Below are positions 5,567 to 14,666 of a DNA stretch of 20,250 nt, piece after piece. Within the stretch, counting starts at the first letter, position 1, and each line of letters begins with the position of its first letter. A model generated the notes under the pieces. The model searched no databases. It was given only the letters and a program-made list of their open reading frames with translations, and was not told the origin of the DNA. This DNA is from a virus, in IMG/VR virus record IMGVR_UViG_3300044737_000014, positions 1-20,250 of that record; one strand, written 5' to 3'. A program made the translations under genes and the position numbers.

Positions 5567-8500
5567 TCAGGGAGCTGTGGGGCCCCGCAGCCGCTCTACC
5601 CGGGCTTTCTGCTCGGGTGTGGCGTAGCGGTAGAAGTCCCGCACGATCTTCGGGCTCATGCGGGTTGCCGGATCGAGGGTGGTCTTGATCGTGAACCGCT
5701 GCATGCTGGCCGGGATGCCGAGCTCGTCCATGCGATCCTGAGCGCCGGCGACATCGCCGAGCTGGATCTGGCGCCGGATGCCCGGCATGGACATCTGCAC
5801 CTCGAAATCGTGCTGCCGTTTGGCAGCGTAAATCTCGCCCATGGCAGGACCGCCCGGCGCGCCCTTGGAGAACGTCACGCCGGCGAACGGGCCGAACGCC
5901 TTGGCGGCATTCAATTTGGTGTCGCCAACGCCCTTCACCAGGTCTACCGTCGCGTCGAACTGGCTTTCCGGGAACTGCGATTTTGCGAGATGCGCCGCGA
6001 TCATGCCAATGTTTTTCATGTATTTGGCAGGCGTGTCGGCGTCGGGATCATAGACCTTGCGGCCGAATCCGGCATCGTTGCTCATGATCTGCCAGGCCGG
6101 CCGCGCGGTGGTGCTGAGTTTCTTGCGCATCATGTCCAGCGGCCCGGTCATGTAGCCGGTGAATTCCTCGCCGATCTTGCCGACCGGGTTGCGCATATAG
6201 ACCGCCTGCCCGTCGCCGGTGGTTCCGACGCGGATGCGGTCCTTTTTGCCGGGCTCGTTTTCGCTGGTCGACGACAATTCCTCCAGCAGGCCCATCGGCT
6301 GGATCAGCTTCAGCGGATGCTCGCGGACTTCCTGCATGACGTTGTTGAAGCGCTCGGCATAGCCGTGCAACTCCTTTTCCAGCGTGTTGTCGCTGCGCAG
6401 CACGTTGATCGCGCTCTGCAGCAGCGAGTTGCCGACGTACATCAGCGCCACGTCGGCCAGCACAATCGTCATGGCCTTGCGCCGCGCCAGCGATTTCGCG
6501 TAGCCCTTGGCGGCCGGGTCGACCACGCCCATGTCGCGCTCGATCTGTGCCAGCACGTCTTTCGGCAGACCGGTCAGCATGTCTTTCATGACGCCGAGAT
6601 TGCCCAGCGTGAACGAGCGCGAGAACAGCAGCATGTTCGCGACCTTGGTCGCGGCGTCGCTCATCGCCTCTTTCGGCAGCGCGCCGGCGTAGCGGTTGGC
6701 CCAATGTGCGGCGAGCCGGGATGAGGTCTGCGGGTCGATTCCCTTGGCAATCGCATCGGCGCGCAGGTTGACGTAAAGGCCCATCTGCAGGTCGGCGACA
6801 CGGTCCCACAGCAGCGTATTGTGCCAGAAGTCGCCGGCCTTATCGACCGCGCGCTTGACCGCCACACCCGCCGCCTCGTCGAACAGCCCGGGCACCGCGG
6901 CGAGCAGCTTCGCGGTCCATGACCGGCCCGGCGTCAGGTCCGGCGATTCCATCAAACCGGAAATGTCCTGGTTGAAAAAGCGATGACCGATGGGGACGAG
7001 GCCGTTGTCGATCGCCTCGCCCATCAGCGCCGGGTTGTTCTTGGCGCGGTTGCCCTCGAAATAGACCTTGAACGTCGCGACCTTGCCCGGCATCGCAGGC
7101 AGCGCCCGACCCCACTCGACCGCGTTGTGGATCATTGGCGAGTTCATGATCATGCTCATGGTCTTGCCCTTGAGCGACATCATCCCGCCGTACAGCGCGC
7201 CGGATTTTTGCGTCAGCACGGCGCGCAACGGCCCCTCGAAGTCGCCGTGGACGTAAAGCGGCACCTGCTCGAAAACCGTGTTGCCCTCCGCGTCCTTGAC
7301 GGCCTGCACCTTGCCGTCGATCTCGCGCAATTGCGGTCGCCACGTCCGGAACGCCGGATGGTCGAGCGTGAACCATTTGGTTTCGGAGCCTGCCGGAATT
7401 GCCCCCTCGACCACGGTGTCGGCTCCGGTGCGCGCGCCATAGTCCTTGATGTTGTTGATCAGGGTCCGGCCCGCGACTGCGTCGTCGAGCTCGGCGGTGG
7501 ACAGCGCAACCGTGCGGATGTTCTTTGCGACGACAGCCTGATCGCCATACTTCGCCTTGGCCGCGGCTTCGGTTTCCTCGATCGTCATGTACTTGCGCTG
7601 GCGCAGGTTGCGGGTTTTGACCGTCAGGTTACGGCCAAGCGCATCGAGTGACAGCGCGCCTTCCTTACTGCTGGCGTGCGCGATGTTGATCACCATGCGC
7701 GGCGCGTGCATCGGAATGCCTTCGCCCTCGACAATGCCGGCGGCGATCGCGCGAAGCCACGAATTCTGCTGGCGGGCATCCAGTTCCTCGACCATCGCGC
7801 GCTCGGCAGGTTCAAGCGTGGCAAGCCCCTGGTGCTCGCGCATCGACGCCGGTTCGCCAAGCCGCATCGACGTGCTTTCCTCGTCCATCGCCATGAACAT
7901 GCGCGCCTGCTGCTCCGGGGTGAACCGCTTGCCGATGTCGGTATCAATCCGGCTCCAGTCCCAGCGATTCCGCCGCAGCGAATTTGAAAAATCCTTGGCG
8001 ATAGCCATGCTGTCTTTGGTGCCGCGTGCCATCGGAGCAACCAGCATTTGCGCATCGCGGCCGATGTCGAGCAGGGTATTCGCCGCGCTCTGAAACGATG
8101 CAGCGAGACTGCCCGGCGGGCGCGCGGGCGTCACGCTCAACGGCACGTCGGGCGGGTCGGTTGCGGCGGCGCCGAGGGACCGGGGAGCCCCGCCGGTTTC
8201 GGTCAGCACCTCAACGTCGGCAGGGTCGAGCTTCACCTCAACCTGCTTTGCCGTGACCTCGTGTTTCAGGAACGCATCGTTTGCCGCATCGTGCACGGCT
8301 TCGGCGGGGTGGATGCCGTCCTCTTGCCACATGCGGCGAAGGTTAACGGCAACATGCGAGCCCTCGTATGCTTCCTCACCACCGAAACGGGCTCCGCTAA
8401 TCCGATCCCCCGAAAGCTCCTTGATCTCCGGATTTTGTTCCCGGAACTGTTGCAGCAAAGACCGCACTGCTCGCGGGCCAAGCGCATTCGATCCCTCATC

Positions 8501-9274
8501 GACGTAAATGTTTTCGACCCGCGCGACATCGCCCATTTTGGTAACGAGCAGATGACCCAACTGCTCACCGTCGTTGCCTTTGATATCGTAAAGGTGCTGC
8601 ATCTCGCCAAGCCTTGTGTCGCTGCGCACCAACGTCGGGCGCAGGCGGCTACTCTCTACAAAGCTTTCGGGCGCCAGCACCTTAGCAGCGTTTATAAAAT
8701 CCTCCGGGCGCGGCAAACCCCCGACGGGCTGATCCATCACGCCTTCCGGCGTGGCGGCCGGACGCGAGAATCGGCCCATGCCGCCTTCGATCATCGCCCA
8801 ATTACCGATGTTGATGACTTCGTCCTTGGCGCGGTTCGATGTGCCTTGCGAACCGCCGAATTCCTCGACCAACTGGCCCATTGCACCACCAGCACCATGA
8901 ATGCCGGCGTTGAGCGCGCCCATGAGCCCCTGCCACGCCTGCGCAACCGGCAGCAGCACCGCCTCATTCGCCATCTGGATCGGGCCGGGCCTTGATTTCA
9001 GCGGGTCGTGAAACACGCCGATATCGATCATGTGCGCGAGCCGCTCGTCCGAATAGCCGGTCGGGGTTGCGCCAGCGAAGCCTTCCTTGGCTTCGTGGCC
9101 GGCAGCATTCAGGATACGGCTGATCTGCTGCCCCTTGCGCACGCGATCGAGGAAGGCTTCGGGGATGGGCTCGCTGGCGGCGGGCGGCGGTGCGCCGAAC
9201 ACGTCGGCGTCGCTCATCTCGCGCGGCTTGCCGAAAACCTGCTCGTCGGAAAGTTCGGTCACGGCGCCACCCAT
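5567..9274 (-). CDS. Large internal virion / polyvalent protein (gp16 position, GNAT-like segment, LPD38-like C-terminus)
   Basis: A 1235-residue protein, the last of three internal-protein genes, near the size of T7 gp16. The N-terminus has a repeated short motif (SDEQVFGKP, SDADVFGAP; residues 9-29). Residues about 212-315 (LGEMQHLYDIKG..GHLLVTKMGD..RVENIYVDE..GPRAVRSLL) look like a GNAT acetyltransferase fold. Residues 395-900 are long helices. About 935-1235 contains a hydrophobic helix (MTIVLADVALMYVGNSLL) and resembles the large polyvalent protein-associated domain LPD38; I recognise this by style, not by a search. I see no lytic transglycosylase motif such as T7 gp16 carries. The protein is probably ejected into the host with DNA. 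The ATG at 9274 overlaps the upstream gene by 16 bp; a GTG at 9262 (GTGA overlap) is an equally plausible start. Confidence 0.82.
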   Translation of the reverse strand: MGGAVTELSDEQVFGKPREMSDADVFGAPPPAASEPIPEAFLDRVRKGQQISRILNAAGHEAKEGFAGATPTGYSDERLAHMIDIGVFHDPLKSRPGPIQMANEAVLLPVAQAWQGLMGALNAGIHGAGGAMGQLVEEFGGSQGTSNRAKDEVINIGNWAMIEGGMGRFSRPAATPEGVMDQPVGGLPRPEDFINAAKVLAPESFVESSRLRPTLVRSDTRLGEMQHLYDIKGNDGEQLGHLLVTKMGDVARVENIYVDEGSNALGPRAVRSLLQQFREQNPEIKELSGDRISGARFGGEEAYEGSHVAVNLRRMWQEDGIHPAEAVHDAANDAFLKHEVTAKQVEVKLDPADVEVLTETGGAPRSLGAAATDPPDVPLSVTPARPPGSLAASFQSAANTLLDIGRDAQMLVAPMARGTKDSMAIAKDFSNSLRRNRWDWSRIDTDIGKRFTPEQQARMFMAMDEESTSMRLGEPASMREHQGLATLEPAERAMVEELDARQQNSWLRAIAAGIVEGEGIPMHAPRMVINIAHASSKEGALSLDALGRNLTVKTRNLRQRKYMTIEETEAAAKAKYGDQAVVAKNIRTVALSTAELDDAVAGRTLINNIKDYGARTGADTVVEGAIPAGSETKWFTLDHPAFRTWRPQLREIDGKVQAVKDAEGNTVFEQVPLYVHGDFEGPLRAVLTQKSGALYGGMMSLKGKTMSMIMNSPMIHNAVEWGRALPAMPGKVATFKVYFEGNRAKNNPALMGEAIDNGLVPIGHRFFNQDISGLMESPDLTPGRSWTAKLLAAVPGLFDEAAGVAVKRAVDKAGDFWHNTLLWDRVADLQMGLYVNLRADAIAKGIDPQTSSRLAAHWANRYAGALPKEAMSDAATKVANMLLFSRSFTLGNLGVMKDMLTGLPKDVLAQIERDMGVVDPAAKGYAKSLARRKAMTIVLADVALMYVGNSLLQSAINVLRSDNTLEKELHGYAERFNNVMQEVREHPLKLIQPMGLLEELSSTSENEPGKKDRIRVGTTGDGQAVYMRNPVGKIGEEFTGYMTGPLDMMRKKLSTTARPAWQIMSNDAGFGRKVYDPDADTPAKYMKNIGMIAAHLAKSQFPESQFDATVDLVKGVGDTKLNAAKAFGPFAGVTFSKGAPGGPAMGEIYAAKRQHDFEVQMSMPGIRRQIQLGDVAGAQDRMDELGIPASMQRFTIKTTLDPATRMSPKIVRDFYRYATPEQKARVERLRGPTAP

Positions 9275-10872
9275 CCCGTGCCGGTCCAGCGCATCTTGCC
9301 GCGCGGCGTCTCATAGAGGCCCGGCGCGCGTTGATCGGCCGGCGGAATCGCCGGCATCACGTCGTCGCGCTTTGCCGGTGTCTCAGCTTTGGTCGAAAGA
9401 TCGCTCTGCATCGATCCGGCATACCTCGCGATGCGTTCGGGCTTCCCAAGAAAATGTTCTGACGACGGGTCGTAAATGAGGTGAGGATCAAGCCCCTTTT
9501 TACGCAGGTCCGCTTCCATGCGTCGCGCGTCCATCTCGGCCGCATACAGTTTCGGTGATCCGCCGACAGGATCGTACTTTCCTCTGCCGCCAGAAAAGGC
9601 ATCGGCGTACTGCTTGAAGAACAGCGCGCGGTCCCTTTCCAGCGCCGCGCCTTCCGGCGTCTTGCGGGCGATCACTTCGGCGCGAAACTGGTTGAAGTCC
9701 TTTTCCGACATGCTGCCAGGCTTACCCGGGTCGGTCAGCCGCGCATCCCATGCCTTCTGCATCACCTTGTCGGGGTCGGCATCCGGCGCGCGCAGGTCGC
9801 GCAACAGGCCGACGAAGGTCTGCTGCGACAACCGCGAGTCCGTTTCCGGCTTGAGCTGGCGATCCACGTAATTCAGCAAGTTGTTCTTGTCAGTCTTGGT
9901 TAGGCCGGGATCGTTGAGGATTTTAACTGCGGTCGGATCGTTGGCGAGTTTCGGGTCCTGCGAGCGGACATCGATCAGGTATTTCGCGGTCAGTTCATTG
10001 CTGCGATCCTGAACGACTTCCTTTTCGCGGCGGCGGTTGGTCTCATAGTCGTAATTGCGGGCGCGGATTTGCTGCCGGGCATTCGATCCCAGCGTTTGCG
10101 CCTCGGCGCCGTTGATATAGTCGGGATATTTCTTGATCCACTCGGCGGCGGTTTCTTCCGGGTTGCCGGATTTCTGGATTGCGCCGATGGCGCCAGCCTT
10201 GATGATGGCGGCCTTGGCGGTCTGCGATAGTTCGGTGCGCGCCCGCGCAGCATCAACCGGGCTCAGCGTCGGGCTGCTGTCCACCATCGCGCCGATGGAA
10301 TGATCCACGCCCGCGAGCAGATTCGGCACCGACGACGGATCGTTGATCGCGGTATTCGACATTGCCGTGGTCGAGTTGGCGATGTTGTTGCGGGCCGCGA
10401 TTCCGGCCAGCGTCGATTGGTCGGCGGCGGTTTTTTCGAAAAGATGCGCGCGGAGGCTTTCGACCTTGTGCTCGGCAAACTTCTGGCCGCCTTCGGTGCT
10501 GAAGCCCTCGGAGTATTTATCGAGCGCGGGCTTGACGACTTCTTCCCGAAATTTCGCCGCAACCGACGGGTCGTTCGGATCGAAATTCGGGTCTTTGAGC
10601 GTGTTATTCCATTGCTTGGTGAGGTTGTCCTGCAGCTCGGCGTATTTTGCGGCACCGGCGCTGACTTCGCGATGCTCCATGAACTTGTAGGCAACGTTGC
10701 CGACATCATTGATGGTCGAGGCCCAGCGGCGGCCTTCGTCGCTGATGGCTTCCGCCGCCGCATTGAAGAACGAGCCGCCGCGACGCGCCGCCGCCGCCGT
10801 CGCATCGACGCCGATTTCCGTCGGTCGAAGGCCGATGTCCTGGGGCGCGTTATTTTCTCGAATGTTGGGCAT
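9259..10872 (-). CDS. Internal virion protein, gp15 position
   Basis: A 537-residue hydrophilic, mostly helical protein without cysteine, signal peptide or membrane segment. The start (MPNIRENNAPQDIGLRPTEIG) leads into an Ala-rich helix with an aromatic patch (RRWASTINDVGNVAYKFMEHRE), then long charged helices to about residue 460 and a Pro-rich tail ending GLYETPRGKMRWTGTGWVAP. This tail pattern, with Trp repeats after a disordered linker, is common at the ends of phage structural proteins. Position between a gp14-like and a gp16-like gene, and the all-helical make-up, fit the middle ejection protein of podoviruses, although it is shorter than T7 gp15 (747 residues). The gap to the upstream gene is 9 bp. 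Identification rests on order and composition, not on a motif. Confidence 0.75.
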   Translation of the reverse strand: MPNIRENNAPQDIGLRPTEIGVDATAAAARRGGSFFNAAAEAISDEGRRWASTINDVGNVAYKFMEHREVSAGAAKYAELQDNLTKQWNNTLKDPNFDPNDPSVAAKFREEVVKPALDKYSEGFSTEGGQKFAEHKVESLRAHLFEKTAADQSTLAGIAARNNIANSTTAMSNTAINDPSSVPNLLAGVDHSIGAMVDSSPTLSPVDAARARTELSQTAKAAIIKAGAIGAIQKSGNPEETAAEWIKKYPDYINGAEAQTLGSNARQQIRARNYDYETNRRREKEVVQDRSNELTAKYLIDVRSQDPKLANDPTAVKILNDPGLTKTDKNNLLNYVDRQLKPETDSRLSQQTFVGLLRDLRAPDADPDKVMQKAWDARLTDPGKPGSMSEKDFNQFRAEVIARKTPEGAALERDRALFFKQYADAFSGGRGKYDPVGGSPKLYAAEMDARRMEADLRKKGLDPHLIYDPSSEHFLGKPERIARYAGSMQSDLSTKAETPAKRDDVMPAIPPADQRAPGLYETPRGKMRWTGTGWVAP

Positions 10873-10881
10873 GTGCGCGGC

Positions 10882-11373
10882 CTATGTGAACAGCGAAGCG
10901 ATGGCCGCCGCGCCCTTGATCGCCGCCATGATCCCGGCGTTGTCAGCCGCGTGATTTTCCGCATCGATCGCGACTTGCGCCGCCCGCGTCATGTTGCGGT
11001 AGGAATCGCCCTGCTCTTTGTAGCCGGCCTCGGTGATCAGGCCTTGCTCGCCGGCGACGGCATGGGTGAGCGCGCCCTGCGAGGCCGAGTCCCGCATCAG
11101 GTCAAGCGCGCTGCCGCTTTCGGAAAATCCGGCGCCCGCCACATCGGCCGACATGCCACCGAGCGTTTTGTAAAGTTCGCGGTCGCCCTGTGCCTGCTTG
11201 ATGCCGGTCGAGGTTTCGGTGAACTTCGCATTCTGATCGGCATAACCAGCGGCGAGGTCGTAATTCTGCTGTTCGAACCGATCACCGGCCGCCTTGGCGC
11301 GATGCGCGTCGGCGCCGAACAGGTCGTTCACCGCGCCGCCGATTGCCGTAATGGTGTTAGGGCCGAATGCCAT
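10882..11373 (-). CDS. Internal virion protein, gp14-like
   Basis: A 163-residue protein. I chose the ATG at 11373, two bases after the upstream stop and with AGGA in the right place; an in-frame start at 11448 lies inside the upstream gene and gives an Arg/Pro-rich shadow. The N-terminus (MAFGPNTITAIGGAVNDLFG) is hydrophobic and Gly-rich. It is followed by a long helix rich in Ala and Gln, with an AGFSESGSALDLMRDSASQG segment, and a hydrophobic C-terminus (IMAAIKGAAAIASLFT). Weakly hydrophobic ends around a helical middle with a GxSxSGSALDL-type stretch are characteristic of gp14-like proteins, which form a channel in the outer membrane during DNA ejection. It is the first of three ejection-protein genes. 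Confidence 0.8.
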   Translation of the reverse strand: MAFGPNTITAIGGAVNDLFGADAHRAKAAGDRFEQQNYDLAAGYADQNAKFTETSTGIKQAQGDRELYKTLGGMSADVAGAGFSESGSALDLMRDSASQGALTHAVAGEQGLITEAGYKEQGDSYRNMTRAAQVAIDAENHAADNAGIMAAIKGAAAIASLFT

Positions 11374-11375
11374 GG

Positions 11376-14300
11376 CTATCGGTCCTGCGTCGCAATGTTG
11401 CCGCTGATCGCGACGAGGTTTGCCGGGAACGGCCGCGAGACGCGCCACGCGATCATGCCGTCATAGCTGTAGTCGTCCTGCAGCGTGTTGTGCACGACAC
11501 CGGAGAACGCGGTCAGCGTCGCGATGTCCTGCCCGTTCGCCTGTTTCAGCGGCACCGGATACATCGACGTGAAGTTTGCGCCGACCGACATGCCGCGCGT
11601 ATTTGCCAGCAGCATCGAATATTGATGATTGCGCCGCGTCTTGCCCAGCGCCGGGCCATTGCGCGCGCCAGTGTCGGCGGGCGCAATCGGGCGCACCAAC
11701 TGGCCGTCGCTGTTGTAGGTGAATCCAACAACGATCTGCGATACCGGGAGTGCCGCGGCAAAATCGAGCGTGAACAACCCGCGGCCGGACCCGGAAGAAA
11801 TGCCATCGCCATAGGGCACGAAGCAAGAGCCGTTGCTGACAAGGAAATCGGCAAAGCCTGATGTGCCGGTTCCGCGGTCGCCACAGTCCAGCCCGCCGGC
11901 AAATACCTGCACCGTCTTGCCGTTGAGGTGCCACAGCCCGTTGATCGTCAGACCGCCATATGGCGCGCCGGTGATCGCCGTGTCGCTCGATGTGACGGAC
12001 GTTGCTGGAACGGCGTCGTCGAGCAGCCACGCATCCGCAAGGGCTGCGTTTTCGTCCGGCGTGTCGGTCAAGAGCTCGACGTGGCGGATTCCGGTCGCGG
12101 GATCGTTCGTCACCATGGTCAGGGTGTCGAGATCGCCGCCGACCGACGGCCCGCCGCAGATGCTTTCGACTATGCGGCCGGAGCCGAGGGTGTGGCGGTG
12201 CCAGCCGTAAAAGGTCGGCGGCTGCGCGGTGGTCAGGGTGTCGCGCTTGTAGGTCACGCCGAACAGCGTTCCGCCGGTGCAGCGGCCCCAGATCATCGGG
12301 GTGACCGACGAGGTGTAGGCGATCTCGGCAATGCCGGTGCTGATGATATGCCCGGCCTTGTCGGCGAGGTTCGGGCCGGTGAACTTGCCGGAATAGGCGT
12401 CCGGGAAGTATTCGGTCAGCTTGCGGGCGTAGCGGTGCACAAAAATGTTGGTGTGCTCGGTGCGGCAGGGCTCGATATTGGCGGCGCCGATCTTGGTGAT
12501 GCGCCGCGCCGAGATGTTGTTCGGTGCGATTGCGCCGGTGGTCGGGGCGCGCACCAGCCATTCGCCGGCCTGCGTGCCCATCACGATGCCGCCTTCCTCG
12601 GGCTGCATCCAAACGATCTGATTGGCATCCTTGGCGTTGAGTTTGTAGGAAATCGCGTTGCTGGCCGCCACCGTGCCGTATTGATCGGTCGGCGCGAAAT
12701 TGACGGTGCCGCCGGCGATGCCGTTCGATACGCTGGCGTGGAAGCTGTTCTTGACCGCGCCGCCGAGCCACAGCCGCCCGTCGTCATAGGTGCCGCAGGT
12801 CGGCCATCCGGTTGTGTTGCTGTAGACGCCGAGGCGCCAGGTCAGGATCGAGACGGTGTAGAGCAGCGGCGGCCCGAGGATTTCGATGCTGACGCCGGAG
12901 CTGGTGCCGGTGCCGGCCGGATTGAACAGTGACAATTCGCCGATGGTATTCGAGAGGCTGTAGCTGATGGGACCGGGCGGGCCGCCGCCGGATGCCGTGA
13001 TCGTGACGACCGCGATCTGCTCGATCCAGACATATTTCCACGCCGTCACCTGGTCGGTCGAGGTGATCGTCACCGCGGAAAACGTGTTGGCGATTGCGCC
13101 GGAGGTGCCGAGCAGCGCCCCGTCGGACGAGGACGACGGCACTGACGCCTTGCCGCGCAGGTTGAGCGTGATCGAATTGATGGTGACGTTGGTGCCCGAA
13201 GCAAACCCGCCGTCGCTTGACGGGTAGATCGTGGCCTGCTGGATTTTCTGGTCCGACGCGCCGGAATAATCCTTGCCGACATAGGAGATCAGGGTCAGCG
13301 AACCGCTGTCGGCGCCGGATATCGTCTGTTCGGCCGATGCCGCCGCGGCCTGCGAGAAGATGCCGTCGAACGCCGCCGCCAGTCCGCCGCCGGAGCCCAT
13401 GTTGCCGATGCTGGACGAGCCCGCCAGCGCGCGGTCGATGATGTTGGACAGGCCGACGATCTTGCCCCAGGTCCAGATCGCCGCGCCCTGCGGGACAATC
13501 TGCCAGTTGGTCAGGTCCGCGCCGGGCGCGTGGCCGGTATTGCTCGAGGTTAGCGACTGCCAATAGGTCGTGGCGCCCGGCAACCCGCTGGGATTGTAGC
13601 CGACCACATTGCCCGCGGCGTAGGTCGAGCCGACCAGCCAAAGGGCAGGCTCCGAAAATAGCCGCACCAGCCTGCCGGTATCGGTGCCGAGGAATCCCCG
13701 CCCCTCATTGATCGCGGCACTTGCCGAGGTGGCCGACCACCACGGCAGCAATCCAATCGGCGCATTGCCGACGTTCTGATCCAACATCGACACGTAATTG
13801 ACACCAGCGCTGGTAACAAACGCGCCGGCCGCGTATGCCTTGGTGGCATCATAGGCCGGGAACGCCAGCGCGAGGTTGATCACGCCGGATTTGGCCGATG
13901 GCGCCGCCTGCACTCCGTTGGTGAACGGGTCGAGATAGGGCCCGTCGTTGAATACCGCGGCCGCCAGCGCGAAGTTGGTCTGGATGACCGTAGCCGAGGG
14001 CGGCGCCAGAACGGTCAGCGCTTGCGGCGCAACCTGGGGGGAAAGCAGGATATTGGTCTTTTCAGCCTGCACCGCGCGAATGCCGGCCCATGCGCCGCCG
14101 GTATAGGGCGTCACGAGTTCGGCGATGCGCGCCAGCGTCATGTTGGTCGGCAGCGATCCCAGCACCGAGCCGTCGAGGCTGTCGCCGGTGATGGCGTCGC
14201 GCAGCGAAAGATGCGTGGCGTCGATCACGGTCGCGATGAAATTGCGTTCCTGCATCAGCGCCGGCGCTGGCCCGAGCCGCACCGTGTTTTCCGAGGAGAT

Positions 14301-14663
14301 GCCGTGCGCAATAAGCGTCTCGACAACGGCCGGCGACGCCGTCGAGATCGTGACCGGCGATATCGAGATGTCCTGCACCAGGTGTCGCCCCGAGCGAAAC
14401 CGGACATAGCCGTCGGTAAATTCCATCGTCACCGCGTTGGCCTGCTCGAAATCGAACCGGATCACGCGGGCGGGCCGGCCGAGCCGGGTGGTGTCGCCGA
14501 ACAGCGTGCCGGGTCGCCGCACCAATGCGCCGATCTCGTTCGGGAAACTGTTGAGGCAGACATTGAGCGAAATGCGGTAGTCGGGCTTGTCGAAACGGCC
14601 CTGCGCGAACTTGGAAATCTCACCTCCCAAGAAGCCTGGAATGGCGTATGTCGCGTCGGCCAC
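11376..14663 (-). CDS. Tail tubular protein B (gp12-like nozzle) with carbohydrate-binding-type inserts
   Basis: A 1095-residue protein starting at GTG 14663, with AAGGAA upstream. The first 90 residues have the hallmark of podoviral nozzle proteins: an opening GFLGGEIS, then NSFPNEIGALVRRPGT, ARVIRFDFEQANAVTMEF and DGYVRF. Two short modules (about 271-311 with YAAGAFVTSAGVNYVSM; 343-392 with YAAGNVVGYNPSG and NTGHAPG) look like CBM5/12 chitin-binding repeats. Residues about 400-515 (YVGKDYSGASDQKIQQATIY) resemble a discoidin-type domain. The C-terminal third continues the beta-propeller-like body. It is about 300 residues longer than T7 gp12, and the inserts account for much of that. It is expected to form the tail nozzle beneath the gp11-like ring. 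The gap to the upstream gene is 3 bp. Confidence 0.88.
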   Translation of the reverse strand: MADATYAIPGFLGGEISKFAQGRFDKPDYRISLNVCLNSFPNEIGALVRRPGTLFGDTTRLGRPARVIRFDFEQANAVTMEFTDGYVRFRSGRHLVQDISISPVTISTASPAVVETLIAHGISSENTVRLGPAPALMQERNFIATVIDATHLSLRDAITGDSLDGSVLGSLPTNMTLARIAELVTPYTGGAWAGIRAVQAEKTNILLSPQVAPQALTVLAPPSATVIQTNFALAAAVFNDGPYLDPFTNGVQAAPSAKSGVINLALAFPAYDATKAYAAGAFVTSAGVNYVSMLDQNVGNAPIGLLPWWSATSASAAINEGRGFLGTDTGRLVRLFSEPALWLVGSTYAAGNVVGYNPSGLPGATTYWQSLTSSNTGHAPGADLTNWQIVPQGAAIWTWGKIVGLSNIIDRALAGSSSIGNMGSGGGLAAAFDGIFSQAAAASAEQTISGADSGSLTLISYVGKDYSGASDQKIQQATIYPSSDGGFASGTNVTINSITLNLRGKASVPSSSSDGALLGTSGAIANTFSAVTITSTDQVTAWKYVWIEQIAVVTITASGGGPPGPISYSLSNTIGELSLFNPAGTGTSSGVSIEILGPPLLYTVSILTWRLGVYSNTTGWPTCGTYDDGRLWLGGAVKNSFHASVSNGIAGGTVNFAPTDQYGTVAASNAISYKLNAKDANQIVWMQPEEGGIVMGTQAGEWLVRAPTTGAIAPNNISARRITKIGAANIEPCRTEHTNIFVHRYARKLTEYFPDAYSGKFTGPNLADKAGHIISTGIAEIAYTSSVTPMIWGRCTGGTLFGVTYKRDTLTTAQPPTFYGWHRHTLGSGRIVESICGGPSVGGDLDTLTMVTNDPATGIRHVELLTDTPDENAALADAWLLDDAVPATSVTSSDTAITGAPYGGLTINGLWHLNGKTVQVFAGGLDCGDRGTGTSGFADFLVSNGSCFVPYGDGISSGSGRGLFTLDFAAALPVSQIVVGFTYNSDGQLVRPIAPADTGARNGPALGKTRRNHQYSMLLANTRGMSVGANFTSMYPVPLKQANGQDIATLTAFSGVVHNTLQDDYSYDGMIAWRVSRPFPANLVAISGNIATQDR

Positions 14664-14666
14664 GGC

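Noticed and set aside
4678-5688. 336-codon + strand frame
   Set aside because: It crosses the fibre/internal-protein junction on the opposite strand and has no recognisable motif.
5513-6724. 403-codon + strand frame opposite the large internal protein
   Set aside because: Composition (Arg/His/Ala-rich) is typical of a shadow frame; the minus-strand gene has clear family features.
10263-10964. 233-codon Arg/Ser-rich minus-strand frame
   Set aside because: It is a shadow of the gp15- and gp14-position genes in another frame, with repetitive Arg/Ser/Pro composition.
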